Below are positions 49,847-57,473 of a DNA stretch of 64,000 nt, piece after piece. The position numbers and the translations under genes are program-made. Positions within the stretch are counted from its first letter, which is position 1; the number at the start of each line of letters is the position of its first letter. The stretch spans positions 57,008 to 121,007 of the forward strand of contig CAYZMG010000004.1 of the NCBI GenBank assembly GCA_964479465.1, written 5' to 3'. The notes under the pieces were generated by a model, which did no database searches, had not been told where the DNA came from, and worked only from the letters and a program-made list of their open reading frames with translations. This DNA comes from CADCTB01 sp964479465 (GTDB lineage: Bacteria; Actinomycetota; Acidimicrobiia; Acidimicrobiales; AC-14).

Positions 49847-50725
49847 TTACCTCTCGATGGGCGCCTTGACCAGGTTGCCCCACTCGGTCCACGAGCCGTC
49901 GTAGTTGCGGACGGTCGGGTAGCCGAGCAGGTTCTGGAGCACGAACCACGTGTGGCTCGACCGCTCGCCGATACGGCAGTAGACGACCACATCGTCGTCG
50001 GGGCTCAGCCCCAACTCGCCGGCGTAGATGGCCCGCAGCGCATCGGCGTCCTTGAACGTGCCGTCGTCGTTGGCCGCCATCTTCCACGGCTTGCTCGCTG
50101 CGCCGGGAATGTGGCCGCCGCGCAGCGCACCCTCCTGGGGGTAGTCGGGCATGTGCAGCAACTCGCCCGAGTACTCACCGGGTGAGCGGACGTCGACCAG
50201 CTTGCCGCCCTTGTTGATGTGCTGGAGCACGTCGTCACGGAAGGCCCGGATGGGGGCGTCCTCGCGCTCGACGACCGGGTAGTCGGTGGGCTCGGGCTTG
50301 GGCACGTCGGTGGTCAGGTCCCGACCCTCCTGGAGCCACTTCATTCGGCCGCCGTTGAGGAGACGCACCTCGGGGTGCCCGAAGAGCTTGAACACCCACA
50401 GGGCGTAGGCGGCCCACCAGTTGAAGTTGTCGCCGTAGAACACCACCGTGGAGTCACGGCTGATCCCGTTGCGCGCGCAGAGGTCGGCGAAACCCTGGCC
50501 GTCGACGTAGTCCCGCGTGACCTGGTCGTTGAGGTCGAGGTGCCAGTCGACCTTGATGGCGCCGGGGATGTGGCCCGTGTCGTAAAGGAGCACGTCCTCG
50601 TCGGACTCGACGATCACGAGACCGGGATCGTTCAGGTGCTCGGCCAGCCAACCAGTGGTCACCAGCAACTCGGGCTTGGAGTACTGGGCCAGCTCGGGCG
50701 AGGTGTCGGGAGCGACCGTGGGCAT
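49847..50725 (-). CDS. sseA: Thiosulfate/3-mercaptopyruvate sulfurtransferase (SseA-type, two rhodanese domains)
   Basis: 292 aa. The N-terminal inactive rhodanese domain contains TGHIPGAIKVDWHLDLND; the C-terminal active domain has VVYCRIGERSSHTW with the catalytic Cys in CRxGERS. AAGGAGG precedes the ATG. Divergent from sufE, the same pairing as sseA and its neighbour in mycobacteria, which suggests sulfur-transfer cooperation. Confidence 0.93.
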   Translation of the reverse strand: MPTVAPDTSPELAQYSKPELLVTTGWLAEHLNDPGLVIVESDEDVLLYDTGHIPGAIKVDWHLDLNDQVTRDYVDGQGFADLCARNGISRDSTVVFYGDNFNWWAAYALWVFKLFGHPEVRLLNGGRMKWLQEGRDLTTDVPKPEPTDYPVVEREDAPIRAFRDDVLQHINKGGKLVDVRSPGEYSGELLHMPDYPQEGALRGGHIPGAASKPWKMAANDDGTFKDADALRAIYAGELGLSPDDDVVVYCRIGERSSHTWFVLQNLLGYPTVRNYDGSWTEWGNLVKAPIER

Positions 50726-50820
50726 AGGGGCATCCTCCTTGGATGTCGCTTGACTGTCTTCGCCCTCAGCCTAGCGGCCAATCCCGACTTCGGCGGTCAA
50801 GAATTGGCGCCCGTGGGAAC

Positions 50821-51300
50821 ATGAAAACCATGAGCGCAGAACCCTTCGCCGCGGCGCCGCCCGCCCTCCAGCGCATCGTCGACCTCTTCGGCGGAGCACC
50901 CAAGGAGCTGCGCCTGCAGGCCCTGCTCGAGTACTCGAAGAAGGTGCCGCCCCTGCCCGAGGAGTTCGCCGGCCACCGCGAACTGATGGAGCAGGTGCCG
51001 GAGTGCGCCACCCCGTTCTTCCTCATCACCTCGGTCGACGACGACGAGCGCGTCCACCTCCACTTCGACGTGCCCGACCAGGCCCCCACCACCCGGGGCT
51101 TCGCCGGCATCCTGCACAGCGGCCTGGAGGGGGCGAAGGCCCAGGAGGTTCTGGCGACACCGAACGACTTCTACATGAAGATGGGCCTGGCCGAGGCCAT
51201 CTCGTCCCAGCGCCTGCGAGGCATGGGGGCGATCCTCGGCCGGCTCAAGCGCCAGGTCGCGGCGCACGTGGCGGCCCGGGAGGCCGGCACCGACAACTGA
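50821..51300 (+). CDS. sufE: SufE-family sulfur acceptor
   Basis: 159 aa. SufE fold features: ELRLQALLEYSKKVPPLP, the acceptor Cys in QVPECATPFFL, and a C-terminal helix bundle (LRGMGAILGRLKRQVAAHV). Accepts persulfide from a cysteine desulfurase for Fe-S assembly, or from the adjacent sulfurtransferase. A second ATG at 50830 is an alternative start, better spaced from GTGGGAAC. Confidence 0.88.
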   Translation: MKTMSAEPFAAAPPALQRIVDLFGGAPKELRLQALLEYSKKVPPLPEEFAGHRELMEQVPECATPFFLITSVDDDERVHLHFDVPDQAPTTRGFAGILHSGLEGAKAQEVLATPNDFYMKMGLAEAISSQRLRGMGAILGRLKRQVAAHVAAREAGTDN

Positions 51301-51306
51301 GCGCGA

Positions 51307-52020
51307 CTACCCGGCGCCGGCGGCGGTCAGCATCCCGACCAGCTTGGCCTCCACCGCCGGCTTCTCCAGGCCGAGGCCGGAGAGCACGCCGGCGCCGGCC
51401 TCGAAGTCGAGGAGGGCGAGGAGGATGTGCTCGGTGCCGATGTAGTTGTGGCCGAGCCGCAGGGCTTCGCGGAAGGTGAGCTCGAGGGCCTTGCGGGCAT
51501 CGGCGTCGTAGGGGATCAGGTCTCCTACGTCATCGCTCGCCGGCGGGAGGGCGTCGGTGGCTGCGGTGCGCACCGACTCCAACGAGACGCCGAGGTCGGT
51601 GATCGCCAGCCCGGCCAGCCCGTGAGGGTCGCAGAGCCCCAGAACGAGGTGGGCCGGCGTGATCGATGCGTTCCTCGCCGCGCTGGCTTCATTGTGCGCG
51701 GCTGCCACCACGTTCTTCGCTCGGGGCGTGAACCGGGCGAAGCCGTCCTGCGGGTCGATCTCGGTGGACTTGGGGATGAATCGCTTCCGGGCCGCCTGCT
51801 TGGTCACGCCCATGCTGCGGCCGATGTCGGTCCACGAGGCGCCAGAGCGGCGGGCCTGGTCGACGAAGTGGCCGATGAGGTGGTCGGCGACGTCGCCCAG
51901 GTGGTCGGCGGCCAGCACGGCATCGGTGAGCTGATCCAGGGGCTCCTCGTGGACCTTTGTGATGGCGTTGATGAGGTCGTCGAGCCGGACGGAACTCGTC
52001 AGTTGCGTCGGTTCTGTCAT
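51307..52020 (-). CDS. HTH protein with tandem Clp N-terminal (Clp_N) domains, autoregulated
   Basis: 237 aa. N-terminal ~90 residues with an HTH-like SWTDIGRSMGVTKQAARKRF; then two Clp_N repeats (FTPRAKNVVAAAHNEASAARNASITPAHLVLGL; LELTFREALRLGHNYIGTEHILLALL) as found in ClpC, but no ATPase domain. Likely a DNA-binding protein that couples Clp substrate or partner recognition to transcription. Two near-identical palindromes sit directly before its start codon, implying autoregulation. Confidence 0.82.
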   Translation of the reverse strand: MTEPTQLTSSVRLDDLINAITKVHEEPLDQLTDAVLAADHLGDVADHLIGHFVDQARRSGASWTDIGRSMGVTKQAARKRFIPKSTEIDPQDGFARFTPRAKNVVAAAHNEASAARNASITPAHLVLGLCDPHGLAGLAITDLGVSLESVRTAATDALPPASDDVGDLIPYDADARKALELTFREALRLGHNYIGTEHILLALLDFEAGAGVLSGLGLEKPAVEAKLVGMLTAAGAG

Positions 52021-52021
52021 A

Positions 52022-52040
52022 CGACAACCTTAGGTTGTCG
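52022..52040. promoter_or_regulatory. Operator 1 of the Clp_N regulator
   Basis: CGACAACCTTAGGTTGTCG, perfect around one central base, abutting the start codon at 52020. Confidence 0.75.
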
Positions 52041-52050
52041 GAGCGAAAAT

Positions 52051-52067
52051 GACAACCTTGGGTTGTC
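52051..52067. promoter_or_regulatory. Operator 2 of the Clp_N regulator
   Basis: GACAACC-TTG-GGTTGTC, same half sites as operator 1, centres 28 bp apart. Confidence 0.75.
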
Positions 52068-52068
52068 G

Positions 52069-52479
52069 CTACCGGTAGGCCGGGACCCGCAGCGTGCGGG
52101 GCGGCTCCGCCACCGGCTCGAAGACCCACTCGCCCGGGAACTCCAGCGCCGCGGCGCCGGCGCCGGCGAACGGACGCGGCCGCCTGGGCTCCCTGGGAGG
52201 TGACGCACCGCCCCGCCCGCGGTAGATCAGCAGTCCGGAGAAGCGGTCGGGGACGGCGTCCAACGCAGCCTGCACCGCCGTGCTGGCTCGGAAGCGGTCC
52301 CAGTCGTCCTCGCCGGTGAAGTCGAGCTCAAGCACCATCCCCCAGCCGAACTGATGCCAACGCCACTCGGTGACGTGGCACTGGAGGGCGGCCTCGATCA
52401 GGCTGTCGCCGTGCGCCTCGGCCCACAGCCAGGCGGCAAAGTCCCCGTCCAGCACCTCGATCGACATCTCGTACGCCAC
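52069..52479 (-). CDS. Conserved hypothetical protein
   Basis: 136 aa. Begins MAYEMSIEVLDGDFAAWLWAEAHGD; the first ~95 residues are a compact domain rich in Trp/His (VTEWRWHQFGWGMVLELDF, FSGLLIYRGRGG), the rest a Pro/Arg linker and short C-terminal strand. No family function recognised. Its stop is 2 bp from operator 2 of the downstream Clp_N gene, so the two could be partly co-transcribed. Divergent from merR. Confidence 0.7.
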   Translation of the reverse strand: MAYEMSIEVLDGDFAAWLWAEAHGDSLIEAALQCHVTEWRWHQFGWGMVLELDFTGEDDWDRFRASTAVQAALDAVPDRFSGLLIYRGRGGASPPREPRRPRPFAGAGAAALEFPGEWVFEPVAEPPRTLRVPAYR

Positions 52480-52517
52480 TGAGGAGATTCTACGACGGCG
52501 GTCAACCGCCGCCCGGC

Positions 52518-52546
52518 GTGACTCTGGGAGTGATTGCTCCTAGAAT
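52518..52546 (+). promoter_or_regulatory. merR promoter with operator in the spacer
   Basis: -35 GTGACT (52518-52523), 17-bp spacer containing GGAGTGATTGCTCC (52527-52540), -10 TAGAAT (52541-52546), then ATG 7 nt later. A palindrome between -35 and -10 is the classic MerR-family layout; the transcript would be leaderless. Confidence 0.7.
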
Positions 52547-52553
52547 CATCACT

Positions 52554-53315
52554 ATGAGAATGCGGGTCGAGGAGCTGGCCCTGGCTGCCGAGGTCTCGGT
52601 CGACACCATCCGCTACTACCAGAAGCAGCAGCTGCTCCCGCCGCCCGGGCGCGACGGGCGCCTGGCCTTCTACGACGACGAGCACCTGGCCCGCATCGGC
52701 CGGATCAAGGAGCTCCAGCGGCGGGGCTTCACCCTGGCCATCATCCGCCGCTTCCTCGCCGGCGAGCTTGACCCCGCGGACGAGCCCCTCGCCGCCGCGG
52801 TGGCCGGCGCCGCCGACGTCGCCGGCGGCCCGCCCGAGGAGTTGTTCGGCATCGACGAGCTGGCCCACCGGATCGGCGTTCCCCAGCCCATGCTCGACTC
52901 CCTCCTGCGTGAGGGACTCCTCATCCCCCGCGTCGTCGACGGCACGCCCCGTTTTACGCCGGCCGACGTGACCATGCTCACCGGCGGCATGAAGCTGCTC
53001 GAGGCCGGGCTGCCGCTGCCCGAGCTCTTCGCCCTGGCTCGCCACCACCACGCCGTCACCCGGGAGGTAGCCACCGAGGCCGTCGAGCTTTTCGACACCT
53101 GGGTGCGCAAGCCGCTGCGAGCGTCGGACCTGCCCGAGGACGAGAAGGCCGAGCGGCTGGTGGAGGCGTTCAACACGCTGATGCCGGCGGTCGCCGGCCT
53201 CGTCGCCCACCACTTCCAGCGCATCCTCCTCCAGGTCGCCCAGGAGCACCTGGAGTCAGTGGGCGACCGGAGCGAGCTCGTCGCCGCCTCGGCCGACGAG
53301 GCGTGGTCGGCGTGA
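52554..53315 (+). CDS. MerR-family transcriptional regulator
   Basis: 253 aa. N-terminal winged helix (MRVEELALAAEVSVDTIRYYQKQQLLPPPGRDGRLAFYDDEHLARIGRIKELQRRGF), then a second HTH-like segment (FGIDELAHRIGVPQPMLDSLLREGLL) and a helical effector domain with HH motifs (ALARHHHAVTREV). No Cys-based metal site. Sits upstream of menG-menF; the same operator core lies between menB and rsgA, so it may coordinate menaquinone genes or respond to a lipid/CoA ligand (inference). Confidence 0.85.
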   Translation: MRMRVEELALAAEVSVDTIRYYQKQQLLPPPGRDGRLAFYDDEHLARIGRIKELQRRGFTLAIIRRFLAGELDPADEPLAAAVAGAADVAGGPPEELFGIDELAHRIGVPQPMLDSLLREGLLIPRVVDGTPRFTPADVTMLTGGMKLLEAGLPLPELFALARHHHAVTREVATEAVELFDTWVRKPLRASDLPEDEKAERLVEAFNTLMPAVAGLVAHHFQRILLQVAQEHLESVGDRSELVAASADEAWSA

Positions 53316-53342
53316 ACGGCGGCCCGACGGAGCAGCCGGCAT

Positions 53343-53363
53343 GACCGGCCCGGGAGGCCGGTC
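53343..53363. terminator. Hairpin after merR
   Basis: GACCGGCC-CGGGA-GGCCGGTC, perfect 8-bp stem between merR and menG. Confidence 0.55.
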
Positions 53364-53383
53364 CGGTAAGCATTCACTGGGCG

Positions 53384-53399
53384 ACCATCGTCAGATGGT
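53384..53399. promoter_or_regulatory. Small palindrome just before menG
   Basis: ACCATC-GTCA-GATGGT, 6 nt before the GTG start. Could be an operator or an RNA hairpin affecting initiation; no family match. Confidence 0.3.
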
Positions 53400-53405
53400 G
53401 GTCCA

Positions 53406-54095
53406 GTGACCGGAACGGAACTGCCCCAGGGGGAAGCGAAGGTGAAGGCCGTCGACACCATGTTCGACGCGATCGCCCCCCGCTACGACCTCCTCAACCG
53501 GGTGCTGACCTTCGGGATGGACGTCGGCTGGCGCCGGCGGACGGTGAAGTCGCTGCAGCTCTCCCCCGGCGCCAAGGTGCTCGACCTGGCGTGCGGCACC
53601 GGCGACCTCTGCCGCGAGCTGGCCAAGCGGGGCTACCGGCCGGTGGGCGTCGACCGGTCCGCGGGCATGCTCGCCGCCCAGCGCACGACCGCGCCGCTCA
53701 TCCGGGGCGACGCCCTCGTCCTCCCGTTCCGGTCGAACTCCGTCGACGGCGTGGTGTGCGGCTTCGCCCTCCGCAACTTCTCGTCGCTCAAGCCCTTCCT
53801 CAAGGAGTGCTCCCGGGTCATCCGCCCCGGCGGCCGCATCGCCCTTCTGGAGGTCGCCGAGCCCGAGAACCCCGTCCTGCGCTGGGGCCACGGCCAGTAC
53901 TTCGGCAAGGTCGTCCCGGTCGTGGGCGGCATGCTCTCCGACCGCGACGCCTACCAGTACCTCCCGAAGTCGGTCGCCTACCTGCCGCCGCCGGCCCGGA
54001 TGGTCTCGATGATGGCCGAGTCCGGATTCGGCAACGCCAACCGCAAGGCCCTGTCGACGGGCATCGCCCAGCTGCTCACGGGGACGAAGCGATGA
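53406..54095 (+). CDS. menG: Demethylmenaquinone methyltransferase
   Basis: 229 aa UbiE/MenG-type class I SAM methyltransferase, last step of menaquinone synthesis. Typical FDAIAPRYDLLNRVLTFGMDVGWRR, SAM motif LDLACGTGDL, CGFALRNF, and the C-terminal YQYLPKSVAYLPPP. GTG start; overlaps menF by ATGA, so the two are coupled. Confidence 0.93.
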   Translation: MTGTELPQGEAKVKAVDTMFDAIAPRYDLLNRVLTFGMDVGWRRRTVKSLQLSPGAKVLDLACGTGDLCRELAKRGYRPVGVDRSAGMLAAQRTTAPLIRGDALVLPFRSNSVDGVVCGFALRNFSSLKPFLKECSRVIRPGGRIALLEVAEPENPVLRWGHGQYFGKVVPVVGGMLSDRDAYQYLPKSVAYLPPPARMVSMMAESGFGNANRKALSTGIAQLLTGTKR

Positions 54096-55267
54096 CCAGC
54101 ACGACCACCGGCCTCCGCAGCCGCACATGGGTGCTCGACGCCGGCCTCGACCCGCTCGCCGCCCTCGGACCCGGCGGGTTCGCCTGGTTCGCCGAGGGGT
54201 TCGGGCTGGCGACGTCAGGGGTTGCCGCCCGGGTCTCGGTGGCCGACGCCGCCGAGGTGCTGGCCGACATCGCCGGCGACGATCCGCTGGCCGAACCGGG
54301 CACCGGTCCCCTCGCCGTGGGCGCCCTCGGCTGGGACGGACGGGGCGAGCTCGTCATCCCCGCCCGCATCGCCGGCCGCACCGCCGGCGGGCTGTCGTGG
54401 GTCACCGAGGTCGGTCCCGCCGACGACGGCGCCGAGGGCTGGCCGGCCACCCGCCTGCCCCCGCCCGGGCGCCGGGATCGGGCGGGCTGGACCGCAGCTG
54501 TCGAGGAGGCCCTGGCCCGCATCGGCGACGGCCGGCTGGCCAAGGTTGTGCTGGCGCGCGAGGTCACCGTCGACCTCCACCGGCCGCTGGACGTGGCCAC
54601 CGTCGTGGGCAAGCTCCGCCGCGAGCAGCCGGCGTGCTTCACCTACGCCGCCGGGGCCTTCGTGGGCGCCAGTCCCGAGATGCTGGCCCGCCGGCGGGGC
54701 CTCGACGTCGTCTCCCGACCTATGGCCGGCACGGTGGCCCAAGGCGGCTCTGCCTCTGACGACCGCCGGCTGGTGGCGGCGATGGCCGCGTCGGCCAAGG
54801 AGCAGACCGAGCACCGCCTCGTGGTCGACGACGTCCGGGCCAGGTTGAGCCTGATCGCCGACCGGGCGCCCGAGTCCAGGGGCCCCGAGGTCGTGCGCCT
54901 GTCGACCGTCGCCCACCTGGCCACCACGGTCGGCTGCCGGCTCCGCGACCCCGCCACGTCCGCCCTCGAAGTCGCCGCCCTCCTGCACCCCACGCCGGCC
55001 GTGGCCGGCGTCCCCGGTCCGGCGGCCATGGCCGCCATCGCCGAGCTCGAGGGCTTCGAGCGGGGCCTCTACGCCGGCCCCGTCGGCTGGGTCGACGCCC
55101 GGGGCGACGGGGACTGGGCCGTCGCACTGCGCAGCGCCACCCTCGACGGCACCCGGGCCCGGCTGGTGGCCGGCGCCGGCATCGTGGCCGGCTCCGACCC
55201 CGACGCCGAGTGGGACGAGACCGAGGCCAAGCTCGCCGCCATGCGCTCTGCTCTCACCGAAGACTGA
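54092..55267 (+). CDS. menF: Isochorismate synthase
   Basis: 391 aa chorismate-binding enzyme that forms isochorismate, the first committed step to menaquinone. The catalytic C-terminal half has KVVLAREV, GASPEMLARR, RPMAGTVAQGG, EHRLVVDDVRARL, HLATTV, LHPTPAVAGVP and RGLYAGPVGW. The N-terminal third is divergent, as usual in the family. The stop lies within the antisense-overlapping metallohydrolase gene, which extends ~200 bp into menF from the other strand. Confidence 0.92.
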   Translation: MTSTTTGLRSRTWVLDAGLDPLAALGPGGFAWFAEGFGLATSGVAARVSVADAAEVLADIAGDDPLAEPGTGPLAVGALGWDGRGELVIPARIAGRTAGGLSWVTEVGPADDGAEGWPATRLPPPGRRDRAGWTAAVEEALARIGDGRLAKVVLAREVTVDLHRPLDVATVVGKLRREQPACFTYAAGAFVGASPEMLARRRGLDVVSRPMAGTVAQGGSASDDRRLVAAMAASAKEQTEHRLVVDDVRARLSLIADRAPESRGPEVVRLSTVAHLATTVGCRLRDPATSALEVAALLHPTPAVAGVPGPAAMAAIAELEGFERGLYAGPVGWVDARGDGDWAVALRSATLDGTRARLVAGAGIVAGSDPDAEWDETEAKLAAMRSALTED

Positions 55268-55704
55268 GGCGCGGGCACGGCCGCCAGCGTCCAGCGCACG
55301 CGCTCGCCGGCGAAGGCGTCCTCGAGCCGCTGAGCCGTGCCCGGGCCCATGCCCCGGCGGGCCAGCGCCAGCAACACGCCGGCGTACTCCGGTCCGTGGC
55401 TGGCGTGGGCCATCGGCGTGAGGCAATGGGCGATCTCGTGCAGCAGGACCAGTTCGCTGCGGGCCCACCTCGGCATCTGGAGCACGCCGCTGGCCGCGTC
55501 CGCCGTCGCCCGCCGATGCCCGAAGCCCGGTCGCACCTCAAAGGACCGCTCTCCCCAGCGAGCGACGAACCAGTCGGTCGCCACCAGACCATCGACCCAT
55601 GCCTGCATGCGCTCGACCGTCGGCAGGCGCCGGCCGGCGTCGACCTGGCCCTCGGCCCGGTAGAGGCGCGCCCGCTGGCTGTCCCGGGGGCGGGGCGGGG
55701 TCAC
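55069..55704 (-). CDS. TIGR04338-like putative metallohydrolase (HExxH), extended antisense into menF
   Basis: 211 aa. Conserved part residues ~1-145: RARLYRAEGQ, WFVARWGERSFEVRPG, zinc motif ELVLLHEIAHCLTP, and HGPEYAGVLLALARRGMG, ending in RVRWT. This matches the small actinobacterial HExxH family. The remaining ~65 residues are Ser/Ala-rich, lie antisense to menF, and look like read-through caused by the absence of a stop, so the native C-terminus may be an accident. Coupled to the downstream membrane gene (4-bp overlap). Confidence 0.75.
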   Translation of the reverse strand: MTPPRPRDSQRARLYRAEGQVDAGRRLPTVERMQAWVDGLVATDWFVARWGERSFEVRPGFGHRRATADAASGVLQMPRWARSELVLLHEIAHCLTPMAHASHGPEYAGVLLALARRGMGPGTAQRLEDAFAGERVRWTLAAVPAPQSSVRAERMAASLASVSSHSASGSEPATMPAPATSRARVPSRVALRSATAQSPSPRASTQPTGPA

Positions 55705-56480
55705 CCGCCGAAGTCGCTCACGACGTGGAGGAACGGATCGGGGCTGACGGCCAGGTCACCCGAGAAGGGATGGCTGAGGACGAGGATCACGAGGATCTGC
55801 AGGGCGAGGACCGTGGCGAAGGCACCCACCATCAGGTAGTGCAACCGCTGGTCGGACACGCCGAACAGCAGGGCGAAGCCGATCGTGACGCCGCCGCCGA
55901 CGAAGATCGCCGCCCACATGATGGAGAGCAGGCCCTCCTCGGCCACGCTGATGCGCTCGGCCCGGTCCTCGGCCACGGCGTCGAGCCGGGCCAGCGCCTG
56001 GGCCAGGAACACCTCCTGCGTCGGCGTCGCCGGGGCGGCACGGCTCATGGTCTCGAACATCTGGGAGACCAGGTCGAAGGCCGCCCTGCTGCCCCCACCT
56101 TCGTCCAGTGCGGCCCACTCGCCCTCTGCCACCTCCCGGCCGTACTGGAGCACGAGCGCGCTCATCTGCGAGCGGGTCGGCTCCGGCAACGCCTGGCTGT
56201 CCCTGTACAGGCTGCGCAGCGACCCGGCTTCGTGATGGACGACGGTGCGGGCGTCGCGGTAGCCCTCCCATGTGACGATCACGATGAAGGCGAGCGTGAC
56301 GGCGTAGACGACGCCGACCACGGCGATGAGGAACCCGGCCACGTCGTTGTGCTCGCCCTTGACGATGTCCGGCGCCACTCGCCGGACCAGCGCCTGCAGA
56401 GCCACGGTCACCAGTGGAAGACCGATCACCAGCAACCCACCGAGCAGCCACAGGTTCCACTGCACCAGCGCCCTGCTCAT
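55701..56480 (-). CDS. DUF4239-like membrane protein
   Basis: 259 aa. Two membrane helices near each end (WLLGGLLVIGLPLVTVALQAL; FLIAVVGVVYAVTLAFIVIV; IMWAAIFVGGGVTIGFALLF; LMVGAFATVLALQILVILVL) around a ~120-residue helical soluble part with DARTVVHHEAGSLRSLYRDSQ. This is the usual four-helix DUF4239 layout. Function unknown. Start at ATG 56480; longer extensions would cross the divergent cupin promoter. Confidence 0.8.
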   Translation of the reverse strand: MSRALVQWNLWLLGGLLVIGLPLVTVALQALVRRVAPDIVKGEHNDVAGFLIAVVGVVYAVTLAFIVIVTWEGYRDARTVVHHEAGSLRSLYRDSQALPEPTRSQMSALVLQYGREVAEGEWAALDEGGGSRAAFDLVSQMFETMSRAAPATPTQEVFLAQALARLDAVAEDRAERISVAEEGLLSIMWAAIFVGGGVTIGFALLFGVSDQRLHYLMVGAFATVLALQILVILVLSHPFSGDLAVSPDPFLHVVSDFGG

Positions 56481-56504
56481 GCTGACGAGGGTACCGGCGG
56501 CCCG

Positions 56505-56510
56505 TAGTCT
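56505..56510 (+). promoter_or_regulatory. Leaderless -10 element of the cupin gene
   Basis: TAGTCT ends 6 nt before the GTG at 56517. Confidence 0.45.
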
Positions 56511-56516
56511 CAGAGA

Positions 56517-56819
56517 GTGACCGCCCGCCTCGCGTCGTGGGACGCCTCCACACAGCCCGACCGCGCCACCGTCGAGTCCCGCTTCCGGGACGAAGGACTG
56601 TCGCCCCACGGCTGGAGCAACAGCCCCGGCGACCGCTATGGCCGCCACGCCCACACCTACGACAAGGTGCTGTATTGCGTCGCCGGGGGGATCACGTTCC
56701 ACACCGATGCCGGCGACTTCGACCTGAAGCCGGGCGACCGCCTCGAAGTCGACGCCGGCACGGCGCACTCGGCCACAGTCGGGCCCGACGGCGTCGAGTG
56801 CCTGGAGGCGTCCCGCTGA
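56517..56819 (+). CDS. Small cupin-domain protein
   Basis: 100 aa single cupin barrel: motif 1 in RYGRHAHTYDKVLYCVAGGITF (two His, one Tyr/Asp), motif 2 in DFDLKPGDRLEVDAGTAHSATV (His). Probably binds one metal ion; substrate unknown. Overlaps the start of the methyltransferase gene (TGATG). Confidence 0.8.
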   Translation: MTARLASWDASTQPDRATVESRFRDEGLSPHGWSNSPGDRYGRHAHTYDKVLYCVAGGITFHTDAGDFDLKPGDRLEVDAGTAHSATVGPDGVECLEASR

Positions 56820-57463
56820 TGGGAGTGGTCAACGAGGACATCGAGTCCTACGCCGCCGCCCACACGACGCCGGAGGATCCGCTGCTGACCGAGGTGGCGA
56901 CCGCCACCCGGGCGACCCAGGAGGGCCACGGGATGATGGTCGGCCTCCTGGAGGGCCGGTTCCTGGAGACGCTGGTGTGGCTGTCGGGTGCCCGCCGGAT
57001 CCTCGAGATCGGCTGCTTCACCGGGTACTCGGCGCTGTCGATGGCCGCTGCCCTGCCGCCCGACGGGACCATCACCACCTGCGAGGTCGACCCCGAGCGG
57101 GCGGCCATGGCCCGCCGGCACTTCGACGCCAGCCCGTGGGCCGACCGCATCGACCTCATCGAGGGGCCGGCGCTGGAGTCGCTCAGCCTCCTCATGGGCC
57201 CGTTCGACCTCGTCTTCATCGACGCCGACAAGGTCAACTACTCCCGGTACTACGAGGCCGTCCTGCCCCTGCTCGCCGACCGCGGCCTGATCGTGGCCGA
57301 CAACGTGCTGTGGAGCGGGCGGGTGCTCGACGACTCCGACCAGAACGACGACACGAAGGCCATCCGGGCATTCAACGACATGGTCGTCAACGACCCCAGA
57401 GTCACGTGCGTGATGGCGACGGTGCGGGACGGGGTGCTGCTGATCCGTCGGCGCGACGGCTGA
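56819..57463 (+). CDS. SAM-dependent O-methyltransferase (caffeoyl-CoA/COMT type)
   Basis: 214 aa. Methyltransf_3 family: LEIGCFTGYSALSMAAAL (SAM site), CEVDPERAAMARRHF, metal-site region FIDADKVNYSRYYEAVLPLL and IVADNVLWSGRV. Acts on catechol-like or small-molecule hydroxyls in the family; the natural substrate cannot be told. Coupled to the cupin gene and convergent with menD (10-bp gap). Confidence 0.87.
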   Translation: MGVVNEDIESYAAAHTTPEDPLLTEVATATRATQEGHGMMVGLLEGRFLETLVWLSGARRILEIGCFTGYSALSMAAALPPDGTITTCEVDPERAAMARRHFDASPWADRIDLIEGPALESLSLLMGPFDLVFIDADKVNYSRYYEAVLPLLADRGLIVADNVLWSGRVLDDSDQNDDTKAIRAFNDMVVNDPRVTCVMATVRDGVLLIRRRDG

Positions 57464-57473
57464 CCGGAGAGGG

